Part shown: positions 6,264 to 12,539 of the stretch, in pieces
How positions within the stretch are numbered: the stretch's first letter is position 1
How the letters are laid out: each line of letters starts with the position of its first letter
Source of the DNA: CP2-2F sp034436235
GTDB lineage: Bacteria > Chloroflexota > Anaerolineae > Aggregatilineales > UBA2796
Assembly: GCA_034436235.1 (NCBI GenBank)
Contig: DAOTWB010000310.1
Span: 1-12,724, forward strand
Reading direction: 5' to 3'
Length of the DNA stretch: 12,724 bases
Notes under the pieces: generated by a model
Database searches by the model: none
Told to the model about the DNA's origin: nothing
What the model saw: the letters and a program-made list of their open reading frames with translations, nothing else
Position numbers and translations under genes: made by a program

Positions 6264-7001
6264 TCACTCAATCACTTCGATGTAATGCATAGTCGCCTTG
6301 CTCAGGTCGCTGTACAGACCGCGCAGCTCAGGCTCAGCGATGTGCGCAGCTAGGTAATACATCACTTCATCGGCGACCGCACGATACTCTTGTCGCGTCA
6401 CTTTGCGCTTCAGGCGGATCGGACGGCTGTAGTTGATGGTGACATGCGTGCGGCGCAGGCGCAGCAGGTTGCGGCGGAAGTGCTGCGTGCCGCTGATGCC
6501 TGCCACTACCATTTGCGCGTTCGTCTTAGCTGCCAGCATGACAAAACCTTCTTTTGGCTCGCTGAGCGCCTTACAGCGATGTCCTTCCGGCGCGATCAAG
6601 AGCATGTCGTTCGTGTGTTCCAGCACGTAGAGCGCGCGGCGCAGCGCTTGCAAGTCCATCTCGCCGCGCTTGACAGGAATCGCCTGCCAGAAGTGAACCA
6701 TCCACGCCGTCAACGGATTGTGCAGCAGCTCTTCCTTGCCGATAGGCGTCAGGTCGCGGAAGGTGATCATGCCGCCGACCAGCGGCGGATCGACCTGCGA
6801 GAGATGGTTGAAGAGCAAGATCGTCGGACCGTGGCGCGGCACGTTCTGGACGCCATGATGTGTCACCTTGACTGTGGTGCGCCAGATCAGCGCCGCGCCG
6901 AGCATCCGCATGAAACGGCGCGCCAAACGCGTGCGCGGCGAGTTATCGCCTGTCAGCTGAATTGGCGCCGCGCGCTGCGGCGCTTTTGCTCGCTCACTCA
7001 T
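6264..7001 (-). CDS. plsC: 1-acyl-sn-glycerol-3-phosphate acyltransferase-like protein (PlsC family)
   Basis: The 245-residue protein belongs to the PlsC/LPLAT family, which transfers an acyl group to lysophosphatidate at the inner membrane face. Motif I is NHLSQVD (65-71), the catalytic H-x4-D with H66 and D71. Motif II is IPVKRGE (108-114). Motif III is APEGHR (137-142), where EGHR replaces the usual EGTR. Motif IV is near VVAGISGT (165-172). Only a weak hydrophobic stretch (about 31-40) precedes motif I, so membrane attachment may be peripheral. Length is normal for short members. It starts 4 bases after the lysS stop with AGGA 8 bases upstream, so it is the second gene of a lysS-plsC operon. 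Which lysolipid or acyl donor it uses cannot be told. Confidence 0.88.
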   Translation of the reverse strand: MSERAKAPQRAAPIQLTGDNSPRTRLARRFMRMLGAALIWRTTVKVTHHGVQNVPRHGPTILLFNHLSQVDPPLVGGMITFRDLTPIGKEELLHNPLTAWMVHFWQAIPVKRGEMDLQALRRALYVLEHTNDMLLIAPEGHRCKALSEPKEGFVMLAAKTNAQMVVAGISGTQHFRRNLLRLRRTHVTINYSRPIRLKRKVTRQEYRAVADEVMYYLAAHIAEPELRGLYSDLSKATMHYIEVIE

Positions 7002-7005
7002 AAGC

Positions 7006-8532
7006 TCATTCCTTATCGCGCTCGCGCAAGTGCGGATAGAGCAGCACTTCGCGAATGGTATGCCGATCTGTCATCAGCATGACGAGCCGATCAATGCCGA
7101 TGCCAACGCCGCCGTTCGGCGGCATTCCGTAGCGCATGGCGCGCAAATAATCTTCGTCCAGCGGCGCTTCGTCTTCATCGCCTGCGCGGAAGAGCCGCGC
7201 CATCTCCAGAAAGCGCTGCTCTTGATCGAGCGGATCGTTGAGTTCGGTGAAGGCGTTGCCAAATTCCATGCCTGCGATGTAGAACTCAAAGCGCTGCACG
7301 TGGAACGGATCATCTGGCACGCCTTTGGCAAAAGGCGAGATATCGCGCGGATAATCCAAGACGAAGGTCGGCTGGATCAAGGTCGGCTCGACAAAATCGC
7401 CCATCAATTGCTCCACATATTTTCCCCACGGCAAATTCGGGCGAGTCGGGATGTTTTTGGCGACCAACGCCGCGTGCAGCGCCTCAGCTGTTGGATGCGC
7501 CATGTAGTCAATGCCGCACGCCGCACGGATCGCCTCGCGCAGCGTGACGCGCCGCCAAGGCGGCGCCAGCTCGATCAGCTTGCCGTCGTAGGTCACTTGC
7601 GTGCTGCCATGCACTTGCTGCGCCACGTAAGCGACCAAGCGCTCGGTCAGCTCCATGCCGCCGTTGTAGTCAATGTACGCCTTGTAGAATTCCAGCATGG
7701 TGAACTCAGGATTGTGCTTGAAGCTGACGCCTTCGTTGCGGAAATCGCGCCCGATCTCGTAGACGGCGTCGTACATGCCGACCAACAAGCGCTTCAGGTA
7801 CAGCTCGAAGCTGATGCGCAGATATAAATCCTGCTTGAGCTGATTGTGATGCGTGATGAACGGCCGCGCCGCCGCGCCGCCGTAGACCGCTTGCAAGATC
7901 GGCGTTTCCACTTCGAGGAAGCCTTCGCCGTCCAAAAAACGGCGCACTGCGCTGATGGTCTGCGCGCGCTTGCGGAAGACCTCGCGCACCTCAGCGTTCA
8001 CAGCCAGATCGGCGTAGCGCTGACGGTAGCGCTCTTCCACATCGGTGAAGCCGCCATGCGCGATGATCTTGCCGTCCACCTCTTGCTCTTTGACCACAGG
8101 CAGCGGACTGAGCGCCTTAGCCAGCACGCGCAAGGTGCGCACATCCACGCTGATCTCGCCCGTGCGCGTGCGCATCATCACGCCGTCCGCCTGCACAAAA
8201 TCGAACAGATCGAGATCGCGCTTGAACAGCTCGTAGATCGCCTCGCCGACGTTGTCTTGACGGATGAAGAGCTGCACTTTGCCTGTGCCATCTTCCACAT
8301 GCGCAAAGGAGACCTTGCCGCTGCTGCGAATGGCGCGCAATCTGCCGCACACGGCGACTTCAATCGGCTGCGCGGCGTCGCCACGCGCTTCTTGCTCCAA
8401 AAAAGCGCTGACCGCCTGCGCGATGGCATGCGTGCGCTGGACGCTGCCGGGAAAAGGATCGATGCCGCGCTCGCGCAGGCGCTGCAATTTCTCAAGGCGC
8501 TCTGCCTCTAGCTTGTTCGGTTGCCACGTCAT
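7006..8532 (-). CDS. lysS: Lysyl-tRNA synthetase, class II
   Basis: The 508-residue enzyme charges tRNA-Lys. The N-terminal OB-fold anticodon-binding domain spans about 58-140 (VCGRLRAIRSSGKVSFAHV). The class II catalytic domain follows: TDVEERYRQRYADL (163-176), motif 1 around FLDGEGFLEVETPIL (199-213), motif 2 with RNEGVSFKHNPEFTMLEFYKAY (265-286), and motif 3 GGVGIGIDRL (474-483) with R482. The usual RIAPELYLKRL reads RISFELYLKRL (239-249), a variant I associate with Chloroflexota sequences (from memory). Length is standard. The ATG follows GAGAG by 6 bases, a modest site. The promoter is the TATAAT at 8590-8585. plsC follows after 4 bases. The carbamoyltransferase gene diverges from it. 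Confidence 0.97.
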   Translation of the reverse strand: MTWQPNKLEAERLEKLQRLRERGIDPFPGSVQRTHAIAQAVSAFLEQEARGDAAQPIEVAVCGRLRAIRSSGKVSFAHVEDGTGKVQLFIRQDNVGEAIYELFKRDLDLFDFVQADGVMMRTRTGEISVDVRTLRVLAKALSPLPVVKEQEVDGKIIAHGGFTDVEERYRQRYADLAVNAEVREVFRKRAQTISAVRRFLDGEGFLEVETPILQAVYGGAAARPFITHHNQLKQDLYLRISFELYLKRLLVGMYDAVYEIGRDFRNEGVSFKHNPEFTMLEFYKAYIDYNGGMELTERLVAYVAQQVHGSTQVTYDGKLIELAPPWRRVTLREAIRAACGIDYMAHPTAEALHAALVAKNIPTRPNLPWGKYVEQLMGDFVEPTLIQPTFVLDYPRDISPFAKGVPDDPFHVQRFEFYIAGMEFGNAFTELNDPLDQEQRFLEMARLFRAGDEDEAPLDEDYLRAMRYGMPPNGGVGIGIDRLVMLMTDRHTIREVLLYPHLRERDKE

Positions 8533-8584
8533 GATCAGCTCTCAGGGCTTCTCTCTGCTTCAAAAAAAATAGCCGCATGGCTAG

Positions 8585-8590
8585 ATTATA
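8585..8590 (-). promoter_or_regulatory. -10 box of the lysS operon
   Basis: Perfect TATAAT on the minus strand, followed by CTAGCC. No good -35 is present at 16-18 bases; the region expected to hold it (8608-8613) overlaps the upstream part of the divergent promoter whose -10 is at 8622. The 13 bases GTATAATCTAGCC recur at 11623-11635. The leader is about 50 bases and contains a run of eight T. Confidence 0.6.
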
Positions 8591-8621
8591 CACACGCTCT
8601 CGTTCAGGGCGGCATTTGCGA

Positions 8622-8627
8622 TATAAT
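8622..8627 (+). promoter_or_regulatory. -10 box of the carbamoyltransferase gene
   Basis: Perfect TATAAT followed by CTGCGCTG, the same 14 bases as at 5668-5681. The -35 is poor. It stands back to back with the lysS -10, with 31 bases between the two boxes, so RNA polymerase cannot easily occupy both at once. Confidence 0.6.
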
Positions 8628-8673
8628 CTGCGCTGCGCACATCCTTTTTCCAACACACGGAGTTTTTCGGGCA

Positions 8674-9657
8674 ATGCAGACCGATTTACGCGGACGCGAC
8701 CTGATCACAGAGCAGGAATGGACGCTTGAAGAGCTGGAGACCGTCTTCGACGTGGCGTGGGACTTGAAGCGGCGGCGCGCGCTGGGCGAGCCGCACGCCC
8801 TGCTGCGCGATAAAGTGCTGGCGATGCTCTTCTTCTTCACCAGCACGCGCACGCGCACCAGCTTTGAAGCAGGCATGGCGCAGCTCGGCGGACACGCCAT
8901 GTTCATTGATAGCCAGACCACGCAGATCGCGCATGGCGATACTGCCAAAGAGATCGGCGAGATCGTCGGGCGCTATTCAGATGGCATCGCCATTCGCCAG
9001 TGCGATTGGAACTTCGGCAACCAATATATCCGCGAGGTCGCCAAATACAGCCGCGTGCCTGTCTTGAACATGCAATGCGACGTCTATCATCCGTTTCAAA
9101 TCCTCGCTGACGCCATGACGCTGATGGAACGCTTCGGACGCAACCTGAAAGGTCGCAAGATCGCGGTCAGTTGGGCATATGCCGCCAGCTATCAGAAGCC
9201 GATCAGCGTGCCGCAAAGCCTGATCCTGCTCATGACGCGCTTGGGCATGAATGTGGCGCTGGCGCATCCGCCTGAGTACAAGCTGATGCCTGAGATCGTG
9301 GAGCAGGCGCGCGAGAATGCGCGCAGGAGCGGCGGCAGCCTTGAGATCACGCACGACATGGACGAAGCCTTCAAAGATGCCGACGCCGTCTATCCAAAGT
9401 CGTGGGGCGCACTGCTGACCACGACCGATAACGCGGAATCGGCGCGCATTGGCAAGCAATACACAGATTGGATTTGCGATGCGCGGCGCATGGCGCTCGC
9501 CAAAGAACACGCCGTCTACATGCATTGCCTGCCCGCCGATCGCGGGCTAGAGGTGACCGATGAGGTGATTGACGGTCCGCAGAGCGTCGTCTACGACGAG
9601 GCGGAAAATCGGTTGCACGTGCAAAAGGCGGTCATGGCGCTGACCATGCGCAGCTGA
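8674..9657 (+). CDS. Carbamoyltransferase of the knotted (YgeW/N-acyl-ornithine) type, OTCase-like C-terminus
   Basis: The 327-residue protein is an aspartate/ornithine carbamoyltransferase family member. It transfers the carbamoyl group from carbamoyl phosphate to an amino group, probably in arginine metabolism. The carbamoyl-phosphate loop STRTRTSFE (57-65), QIAHGDT (84-90), HPFQ (139-142) and HCLPADRG (284-291) are present. Two features differ from ordinary OTCase: a Pro-rich loop KPISVPQ (175-181), seen in proteins with the trefoil knot such as E. coli YgeW, and YPKSWGAL (240-247) in place of the ornithine-binding SMG loop. The C-terminus EVTDEVIDGPQSVVYDEAENR (293-313) reads like OTCase. 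The substrate may be ornithine, an N-acyl-ornithine or something else; I would not assign argF. ATG 8674 is chosen over upstream in-frame codons because the promoter -10 is at 8622 and CGGAG (8658-8662) precedes it by 11 bases. Confidence 0.85.
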   Translation: MQTDLRGRDLITEQEWTLEELETVFDVAWDLKRRRALGEPHALLRDKVLAMLFFFTSTRTRTSFEAGMAQLGGHAMFIDSQTTQIAHGDTAKEIGEIVGRYSDGIAIRQCDWNFGNQYIREVAKYSRVPVLNMQCDVYHPFQILADAMTLMERFGRNLKGRKIAVSWAYAASYQKPISVPQSLILLMTRLGMNVALAHPPEYKLMPEIVEQARENARRSGGSLEITHDMDEAFKDADAVYPKSWGALLTTTDNAESARIGKQYTDWICDARRMALAKEHAVYMHCLPADRGLEVTDEVIDGPQSVVYDEAENRLHVQKAVMALTMRS

Positions 9658-9676
9658 GCGCCTTTCGCACAGAGTG

Positions 9677-9685
9677 TGTTATAAT
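9677..9685 (+). promoter_or_regulatory. Extended -10 promoter of the regulator-kinase operon
   Basis: TGTTATAAT is a perfect extended -10 just 20 bases after the carbamoyltransferase stop. No -35 is seen. It gives the signalling pair its own transcript start, with a leader of about 40 bases. Confidence 0.55.
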
Positions 9686-9731
9686 CGAAAACAACTGCAC
9701 AGACGGCGCCAGACATCGGGAGTGATGAGCG

Positions 9732-10331
9732 ATGACGTGGCTACTTGTCGAAGATGATCCAGACATTCGGAATTTTGTCCAGATGGTGATGACGGTCTGG
9801 GGCGAGACGCCCTTGCCTTTTCCCGATGGACGCACAGCCTGGGCATGGCTGGATAGCGTGGAGAACGGCAGTTATCAGGGCGAGCTGCCCGAGCTTGCCT
9901 TGATGGATATCCGAATGCCCGGTCATACAGGCGATGAGATCGCGGCGCGCATCCGCCAGACCGAGCCGCTCAAACACATTCCAATCATCCTGATGACGGC
10001 TTTCACGCTCAGCGAGAGCGAAGTGGCGGAAATGCAGAAGCGCGCAGGCTTCGATCATCTGATCAACAAGCCGCTGCCCGAGCTTGACCGTCTACAGCAG
10101 TTGCTCTACAGCGTGCGCGACCGACGCAGAGCGCAGAACAACGCCGCTGCATCGGTTCAGTCTTCGCAGCCTGCTGAGCCGCCAACTACAGCCGAAGCGC
10201 CAACTGTCGCTGAGCCTGCCAAGCCTGATCAGCCGAAGCCGATCAAGATCAAAGTCACTGCCAAGCACAAGACAGGTGCGCACAACAAGCCGAGCGCGCC
10301 GCCTAAGCACGAGACCGAGACCAAGCCGTAG
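9732..10331 (+). CDS. Response regulator: receiver domain plus basic, Pro/Ala/Lys-rich tail
   Basis: This 199-residue protein has a receiver domain (1-130): acidic pocket E7-D8-D9, phospho-acceptor D59 in LALMDIRMPG, T89 in LMTAF, and K113 in INKP. After it comes no recognisable output domain. Instead there is a low-complexity tail (about 134-199), first Ala/Gln/Ser/Pro-rich, then PKPIKIKVTAKHKTG (223 bases before the stop onward) and more Lys/Pro/Thr to the end. The tail is surely disordered and strongly basic, so it may bind nucleic acid, acidic lipid or a partner; which one is unknown. The start has GGGAG (9718-9722) 9 bases upstream. Only 2 bases separate its stop from the kinase start, so the two are an obligate pair in expression. 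Confidence 0.93.
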   Translation: MTWLLVEDDPDIRNFVQMVMTVWGETPLPFPDGRTAWAWLDSVENGSYQGELPELALMDIRMPGHTGDEIAARIRQTEPLKHIPIILMTAFTLSESEVAEMQKRAGFDHLINKPLPELDRLQQLLYSVRDRRRAQNNAAASVQSSQPAEPPTTAEAPTVAEPAKPDQPKPIKIKVTAKHKTGAHNKPSAPPKHETETKP

Positions 10332-10333
10332 CC

Positions 10334-11593
10334 ATGCCTGCCTCTGAATTGCCGTCTGCCCATGCGCGCGAAGCGACCGTCTGGCACTTGCTGCGCTTTG
10401 TGGATGACTTTGGCAGGACGAGCGAAGGCTTCTTCAAACGCCTTTATCAAGGCTTGCGCCGCAAGCCGCCGCAACGCCTGCCCGAGCCTGATCAAGATAA
10501 CGCGCTGCGCCAAGCCAACCGCGAGCTGACGGCGCGCCTGCGCGAGCTGCAGACGCTCGCCGCGCGCATGGAAGCAGTTTTTACGCGCCTTGAAGAAGGC
10601 GTGATCATGCAATCGCCTGAAGGGCGCGTCGTCCTGATCAACGACGCTGCGCTGCGCTTGGTCGGCAGTATGCGCCTGTTCTGGGAGAGCGACTTAGGCA
10701 GGCTCTTCAAGCAAGCGCACGATCAGCCTGCGAGCGGCGCTGAGCTAGAGCCAGTTGGCAAGCCGCTGCGCGTGCAGGTCAACAACCGCGTGCTAGGCGT
10801 GCGGCTCTCAGCAGCGCGCGCCGCCGATGGCAGCTCGCTCGGCACGCTGCTCTTGCTGACCGACGCCACGCGCGAGACGCTCGCCGACCGCTTGAAAGAT
10901 CAGTTCGTCACGCAGCTCACGCATGAGCTGCGCACGCCGCTGACCGCTATCAAAGGCATGAGCGAAGTCCTGCTGAGCGCGCCTGCCGACCGACCGCCCA
11001 ACCGTAAGTTTTTAGAGGCGATCGGACGCAACGTGAACACGCTCGACCGCATGATCACAGAGCTATTGGATATCTCTGAGATGAGCGCAGGCTCGTTCGC
11101 CGTCCGCCGTCAGCCTGTGGCGCTCGATGAGCTGGTCTTCGATGTGATCAAAGGTCGCGAGGCGTCTGTCAAGCGCAGCGGCTTGACCATCGGCATGGCA
11201 GTGGCGAATCGCGAGCGCCTGCGCGTGCTTGGCGACGACCGCCGCCTGAGCTGGGCGATCGGTCACTTGATTGATAACGCGATCAACTACACGCTCAAGG
11301 GCGGCATGATCATGGTGCGGCTTGGCACGCTGCGCGGTGACAAAGTCTTGATTGACGTGCTGGATAGCGGCGTTGGCATCAGCGAGCGCGACTCAGCGCA
11401 TATCTTCGAGCGCTTCTATCGCGGCGAAGCGCGCACGCCCGACGGCAAACTGATCGATCCGCGCGGTCTGGGACAAGGTCTGTACATCGCGCGTGCCGTG
11501 GCAGAGGCGCACGGCGGCTATTTGGTCTTCACCAGCACGCTCGGACAAGGCAGCAAGTTCACGCTCGGCTTGCCGCTCTCACCTGCTCATTAA
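10334..11593 (+). CDS. Soluble PAS-containing sensor histidine kinase
   Basis: The 419-residue kinase has no membrane segment, so it senses an internal signal. Residues 55-82 look like a coiled coil. A PAS-like domain follows (about 80-180: MEAVFTRLEEGVIMQSPEGR at 79-98, then LINDAALRLVG). The HisKA dimerisation domain carries the phospho-accepting H197 in THELRTPLTAIKG. The HATPase domain has the N box HLIDNAINY (N315), G1 DSGVGI (344-349), F box IFERFYRG (357-364) and G2 GLGQGLYIA (378-386). All catalytic boxes look intact. The N-terminal 1-50 is of unknown fold and basic around 41-45. It follows the response regulator by 2 bases and surely phosphorylates it; it might also serve the lone regulator at 5844. 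Confidence 0.95.
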   Translation: MPASELPSAHAREATVWHLLRFVDDFGRTSEGFFKRLYQGLRRKPPQRLPEPDQDNALRQANRELTARLRELQTLAARMEAVFTRLEEGVIMQSPEGRVVLINDAALRLVGSMRLFWESDLGRLFKQAHDQPASGAELEPVGKPLRVQVNNRVLGVRLSAARAADGSSLGTLLLLTDATRETLADRLKDQFVTQLTHELRTPLTAIKGMSEVLLSAPADRPPNRKFLEAIGRNVNTLDRMITELLDISEMSAGSFAVRRQPVALDELVFDVIKGREASVKRSGLTIGMAVANRERLRVLGDDRRLSWAIGHLIDNAINYTLKGGMIMVRLGTLRGDKVLIDVLDSGVGISERDSAHIFERFYRGEARTPDGKLIDPRGLGQGLYIARAVAEAHGGYLVFTSTLGQGSKFTLGLPLSPAH

Positions 11594-11610
11594 CTTCACA
11601 GCTTATCCGC

Positions 11611-11629
11611 CGCGCAAAGCGCGTATAAT
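11611..11629 (+). promoter_or_regulatory. Promoter of the CxxxC protein gene with an adjoining palindrome
   Basis: Perfect TATAAT (11624-11629) followed by CTAGCC, as at lysS. Directly upstream is CGCGC-AAA-GCGCG (11611-11623), which fills most of the -35 to -10 spacer and could be a regulator site, a transcript-end hairpin for the kinase, or chance in GC-rich DNA. No clear -35. Confidence 0.55.
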
Positions 11630-11660
11630 CTAGCCGCCAGAGTTTTCTCAAGAGAGCGAT

Positions 11661-12341
11661 ATGTCGCGATTCGTCCGCAATCTGTTCGCGCTTGCCGCCT
11701 GCCTCACCTTGATGCTCGGCGCGGCGATCCTTGTGCAGCGCTCAGCGCCGCCCACGCCTTTCGCCATGCTCTTCACCACGCCCGATGGCGCGCCGTGCAG
11801 CCGTCCCTGCTTGTTCGGCGCGCGCGTCGGCGAGACCAGCTACCGCGAAGCGCTCGACCTGCTCAGCCGTCATCCGCTCACGCGCCATCTGCTGCGCCGC
11901 GACCGCGTCAGCACAGCTGGTACGCTCTTCGAAGGCGTCGAGCTGATCGTCGAAGTGCAGGGCGATGCTTGGGGAAAATTAGTGCAAATCTCGCTGCACA
12001 TCGAGCCGACTTACACGCAGCGCTTACGCCTGCAGACCGACTCGCTGGAAGCGTTGCCGCACGCTGCGCTCGTCAGCGGCAGCATGGGCGAGACAGTAGC
12101 TGCGATCGGCATCCCAGACTACGTGCGGCTAGACGGCGGACGCGAGTTGCGGCTCTATTACCAATTCGACGGGCTGACGTTCTACTTCACGCGCCGCAAC
12201 GAGCGCTTGAATCCAAGCGACGCGCTGACCAGCTTGTATATGTACGCCGTGCCGTTTCCTGAATCGCCCAGCTTGCTGGCTTGGAGCGGCTTCACATCGT
12301 CCGAGCGCTACTACAGGCATCTCACGCCGCGCTCGCGTTGA
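11661..12341 (+). CDS. Membrane-anchored or secreted CxxxC protein of unknown function
   Basis: I do not recognise a named family. The 226-residue protein begins with a basic stretch (MSRFVRN), then a hydrophobic segment (about 8-25) acting as signal anchor or signal peptide, so the rest is likely outside the cytoplasm. The exported part opens with MLFTTPDG, then C46 and C50 in PCSRPCLFG, a cysteine pair suited to a disulfide or a metal. Next come GETSYREALDLLSRHPLT (57-74), a likely helix, and beta-rich stretches (VELIVEVQ, KLVQISLHIE, ELRLYYQFDGLTFYFTRR). LAAC (11-14) resembles a lipobox, but the hydrophobic core continues past it. The start has GAGAG 4 bases upstream. It has its own promoter. 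The secreted protein at the left edge shares FTTP(D/E) at the matching place, so this seems a repeated family in the genome. Confidence 0.85.
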   Translation: MSRFVRNLFALAACLTLMLGAAILVQRSAPPTPFAMLFTTPDGAPCSRPCLFGARVGETSYREALDLLSRHPLTRHLLRRDRVSTAGTLFEGVELIVEVQGDAWGKLVQISLHIEPTYTQRLRLQTDSLEALPHAALVSGSMGETVAAIGIPDYVRLDGGRELRLYYQFDGLTFYFTRRNERLNPSDALTSLYMYAVPFPESPSLLAWSGFTSSERYYRHLTPRSR

Positions 12342-12365
12342 AAGGCTATGACTGGCGCAGGGCTG

Positions 12366-12385
12366 CTGTAAAAGTTTTATTACAG
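12366..12385. promoter_or_regulatory. Inverted repeat upstream of the phoU promoter
   Basis: CTGTAA (12366-12371), 8 A/T-rich bases, TTACAG (12380-12385). Its right edge is 13 bases before the phoU -35, a usual place for an activator. It is also 25 bases after the preceding gene's stop and might form a weak transcript-end hairpin. Confidence 0.35.
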
Positions 12386-12398
12386 TCGCTCAGAAGCC

Positions 12399-12427
12399 TT
12401 GAATTAACTTTAAGAGCATGTTAAAAT
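12399..12427 (+). promoter_or_regulatory. Promoter of phoU
   Basis: TTGAAT (12399-12404), 17 bases, TAAAAT (12422-12427) with TGT before it, so it also has an extended -10. The -10 matches 5 of 6 and the -35 matches 4 of 6. The leader would be about 105 bases. Confidence 0.6.
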
Positions 12428-12527
12428 GTGAGACATCACTGAGTGCGAAGGCGCTGATCGAGCGAGGATTTCTCAGCCTGAAGCGCCGCGCTGACGATAG
12501 TAGTATGCAGACGACAACAAAATATAC

Positions 12528-12535
12528 AGGAGGTG
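12528..12535 (+). promoter_or_regulatory. Full-consensus ribosome binding site of phoU
   Basis: AGGAGGTG ends 4 bases before the ATG (AGGAGG core spacing 6). It is the strongest Shine-Dalgarno in the window; the others are partial. Confidence 0.85.
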
Positions 12536-12539
12536 TACA

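Noticed and set aside
7030..8511. Long plus-strand open frames opposite lysS
   Set aside because: Antisense shadows: composition is typical of reverse-frame reading (many Arg, Ala, His, Gln), no start signals, and lysS is complete on the other strand.
8521..8673. N-terminal extension of the carbamoyltransferase into the lysS start region
   Set aside because: It would begin inside lysS, upstream of the TATAAT at 8622, and does not resemble the family's N-terminus.
9645..9670. GCGC-based small hairpin with TTT after the carbamoyltransferase stop
   Set aside because: Only a 4-bp stem; such GCGC pairs occur everywhere in this DNA, so a terminator is not supported.
11694..11705. LAAC lipobox in the 11661 protein
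   Set aside because: The hydrophobic core runs well beyond the cysteine to about residue 25, which does not suit a lipoprotein signal; the putative paralogue has no such box with a proper spacing.
12450..12487. Possible alternative stems in the phoU leader (GGCGCT/AGCGCC and GCTGA/TCAGC)
   Set aside because: Stems are 5-6 bp with long loops in GC-rich sequence; too weak to call a riboswitch or attenuator, and no T-run or known aptamer core is seen.
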